A stretch of DNA of 7,063 bases, taken from assembly GCA_023133315.1 (NCBI GenBank), contig JAGLWR010000058.1:1-7063 (forward strand). Reading direction: 5' to 3'. This DNA is from Methanomicrobia archaeon (GTDB lineage Archaea > Methanobacteriota_B > Thermococci > Methanofastidiosales > B48-G16). The translations under genes and the position numbers were made by a program. Within the stretch, counting starts at the first letter, position 1. The number at the start of each line of letters is the position of its first letter. The notes under the pieces are model-generated. The model did not search any database and had not been told where the DNA came from. It saw only the letters and a list, made by a program, of their open reading frames with translations. Below, one piece after another: positions 6,206 through 7,063 of the stretch.

Positions 6206-6682
6206 CTAATAGTACTGAAATACAACATTGAATTCCTCACAAACTACTGGCATTTCATCAGAGAACTTCATTCCCCTACTTTTCAGTTCTTCTGTGAAAA
6301 ACTTCTTATGCACTTTTCTCCAATAAGTTAGAGATTTATCTCCTTCACCCTCTGTTGCAGCAAAATCTGAAGATACTTGGTTAAATGGCATTATGTCTAC
6401 TTTTGCTGTTTGGATTATGCACATAGCAACACCGTTCCAATCCGTAATAACACTGTATTCTCCTACCTGAGGCACTGGTTCCTTATCATGTTCAAGTCCC
6501 CATAAAGAAGTTGTGGTAGCTTTTTTAATTCCCATCTTAACCAGCTCTGCGAGATCATTTGCATCTTTTTCATTGTTACAGAAATACCATGAAGAGTACT
6601 TTTTTTCTGTTGTTTCCTCATTTTCACCAATAGTTGAAAGAAAGTCTATCCACATTTTTTTTACAGAGATGTGTTCATTCAT
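6206..6682 (-). CDS. ASCH-domain protein (YhfF/DUF437-like)
   Basis: ASCH domains have a PUA-like beta-barrel fold and are thought to bind RNA or modified nucleosides; some characterised members are ribonucleases or N4-acetylcytidine amidohydrolases. The actual substrate here cannot be told. The 158-residue product has a helical N-terminus (VKKMWIDFLSTIGENEETTE), then the ASCH region: ADGLAEL-type helix (here ANDLAELVKMGIKKATTTSLW), PVPQVGEYSVITDWNG, CIIQTAKVDIMPFNQVS, and the closing GEGDKSLTYWRKVHKKFF and FSDEMPVVCEEFNVVF. This pattern is typical of the bacterial YhfF-like group. The start at 6682 is chosen because GGAGG (6694-6690) lies 7 bases upstream; the frame is open to 6751, but those codons have no ribosome binding site. 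It is probably transcribed alone and looks accessory next to the ribosomal cluster. Confidence 0.85.
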   Translation of the reverse strand: MNEHISVKKMWIDFLSTIGENEETTEKKYSSWYFCNNEKDANDLAELVKMGIKKATTTSLWGLEHDKEPVPQVGEYSVITDWNGVAMCIIQTAKVDIMPFNQVSSDFAATEGEGDKSLTYWRKVHKKFFTEELKSRGMKFSDEMPVVCEEFNVVFQYY

Positions 6683-6728
6683 TATACTTCCTCCAAATAG
6701 ATTCTTTATTAATGATATTTTCTTCTGC

Positions 6729-6744
6729 TTAATAAATTTTCTAC
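6729..6744 (-). promoter_or_regulatory. Probable promoter of the ASCH gene
   Basis: Minus strand GTAGAAAA (6744-6737) followed by TTTATTAA (6736-6729) fits BRE plus TATA. A start near 6706 would leave a leader of about 24 bases that includes the GGAGG site. A second AT-rich stretch, TTTTAAATATG around 6775-6765, is less likely because a T-rich and pyrimidine-rich stretch stands where the BRE should be. Confidence 0.45.
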
Positions 6745-6788
6745 CTGTCACAAATGAAACTAAACATATTTAAAACAAAGGAGTTTAG

Positions 6789-6863
6789 AATGTCGTCTAA
6801 CGTTTTGGGGATAAAAGAGGTTGTCGAAGGCACAGAGCTAGATACGCTCTGTTAGGCGACGTT
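6789..6863 (-). repeat. Palindromic element resembling an integron attC site
   Basis: Arms of 13 bases, 6789-6801 and 6851-6863, pair along their whole length (11 Watson-Crick pairs and two G-T pairs) around a 49-base interior. Read on the minus strand the element begins GCCTAAC (6857-6851) and ends GTTAGAC (6801-6795). These match the R'' (RYYYAAC) and R' (GTTRRRY) core boxes of attC recombination sites exactly, and the 63-base core distance is within the usual attC range. The inner L''/L' pairing is not evident; instead there is a nested hairpin ACAGAGC/GCTCTGT (6832-6838 with 6846-6852). It lies just behind the stop codon of the partial gene on its right, where an attC of that gene would be. 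It may also be a terminator-like structure or small inverted-repeat element. Confidence 0.4.
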
Positions 6864-6896
6864 TCATCATGAATTTGAGTTATTTGAGTAATCATC

Positions 6897-7063
6897 TTAA
6901 TCCTCCCATATCCGTGGTAGGTTCAAATTATCAATAATCTCAGGATCATTTTCATTTCCCGTTCCAATAAGTATTTGGGCTGGATGCCACTCATCTAGAA
7001 CTTTGGATAAAATTCCAGTTGCCTGAGTTCTCACACTAGGTGATTTTTTAATTGGAACTCTCT
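6897..7063 (-). CDS. Unrecognised protein, C-terminal 54 residues only
   Basis: The minus strand is open from the window edge to TAA at 6899-6897; complete codons begin at 7061. The visible part includes SPSVRTQATGILSKVLDEWH, then PAQILIGTGNENDPEIIDNL and ends LPRIWED. It has ordinary amino-acid composition (a helix-like stretch, then an acidic end), so it looks like real coding sequence, but I do not recognise the family. The start and most of the protein lie outside the window. The gene ends 34 bases before the attC-like palindrome and about 215 bases before the ASCH gene, on the same strand. No hit to ribosomal or FKBP proteins is apparent. Confidence 0.6.
   Translation of the reverse strand, partial: RVPIKKSPSVRTQATGILSKVLDEWHPAQILIGTGNENDPEIIDNLNLPRIWED

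Larger units (their letters stand above)
6683..6896. other. Intergenic region between the partial gene and the ASCH gene
   Basis: This stretch of 214 bases holds the attC-like palindrome, the ASCH promoter and ribosome binding site, and a short direct repeat TTTGAGT twice with a 9-base period (6874-6880 and 6883-6889). Small frames cross the palindrome on both strands (minus 6895-6797, 32 codons; plus 6790-6855, 21 codons), each with a Shine-Dalgarno-like sequence. I do not annotate them as genes because most of their length is the palindrome itself. Confidence 0.5.

Noticed and set aside
4413..6331. Plus-strand open frames opposite the FKBP gene and the ASCH gene end
   Set aside because: They are rich in Phe, Ser and Leu from complementing Lys/Glu codons, a typical antisense artefact.
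6683..6751. N-terminal extension of the ASCH protein by 23 residues
   Set aside because: The ATG at 6682 has GGAGG at 7 bases; the extension has no ribosome binding site and would cover the likely promoter region.
6874..6889. Direct repeat TTTGAGT x2 as a CRISPR or iteron remnant
   Set aside because: Only two copies of seven bases; no array or further copies in the window.

Overview
The window carries the promoter-proximal half of an archaeal S10-type ribosomal protein operon, all on the minus strand, in the order uL3, uL4, uL23, uL2, uS19, uL22, uS3 (read from about 4390 down to 1). Gene order, archaeal-type protein sequences (for example the short 135-residue uS19 ending in a GATKSSLYVPLR tail, the 323-residue uL3, and uS3 with a KH GxxG motif), Shine-Dalgarno sites of the GGTGAT/GGAGG type and BRE/TATA promoters all point to an archaeon, most likely a euryarchaeote. 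The DNA is AT-rich and the proteins are rich in Lys, Glu and Ile. A Thermoplasmatota-like lineage is a guess from general resemblance and is not proven by the sequence.

Layout on the minus strand, from right to left. 7063-6897: the last 54 codons of an unrecognised gene. 6863-6789: a palindromic element whose two arms fit the R-box consensus of integron attC sites. 6682-6206: a complete ASCH-domain protein of a type common in bacteria, with its own likely promoter. 6140-4422: a membrane-anchored, multidomain SlyD/FKBP-type peptidyl-prolyl isomerase with its own promoter. 4421-4258: an information-rich intergenic region holding a 16-bp dyad, a strong BRE/TATA promoter, a tiny possible ORF and a hairpin followed by a T-run. 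4257-1: the ribosomal protein genes, packed with gaps of 0 to 4 bases or a one-base overlap, ending inside uS3.

The seven ribosomal proteins are one transcription unit. Each Shine-Dalgarno sequence lies in the last codons or stop codon of the preceding gene, so translation is probably coupled. The FKBP protein precedes the operon in the same direction. Its extracytoplasmic part seems to be two SlyD-like units in which the insert-in-flap hairpin has multiplied to five copies, behind a strongly basic cytoplasmic tail. The right 0.9 kb (ASCH gene, palindrome, unknown partial gene) looks like accessory DNA next to a core operon. The most interesting points are the attC-like element, the expanded insert-in-flap repeats of the FKBP protein, and the possible attenuator in the uL3 leader. 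No tRNA, rRNA, CRISPR array or transposase gene is visible.
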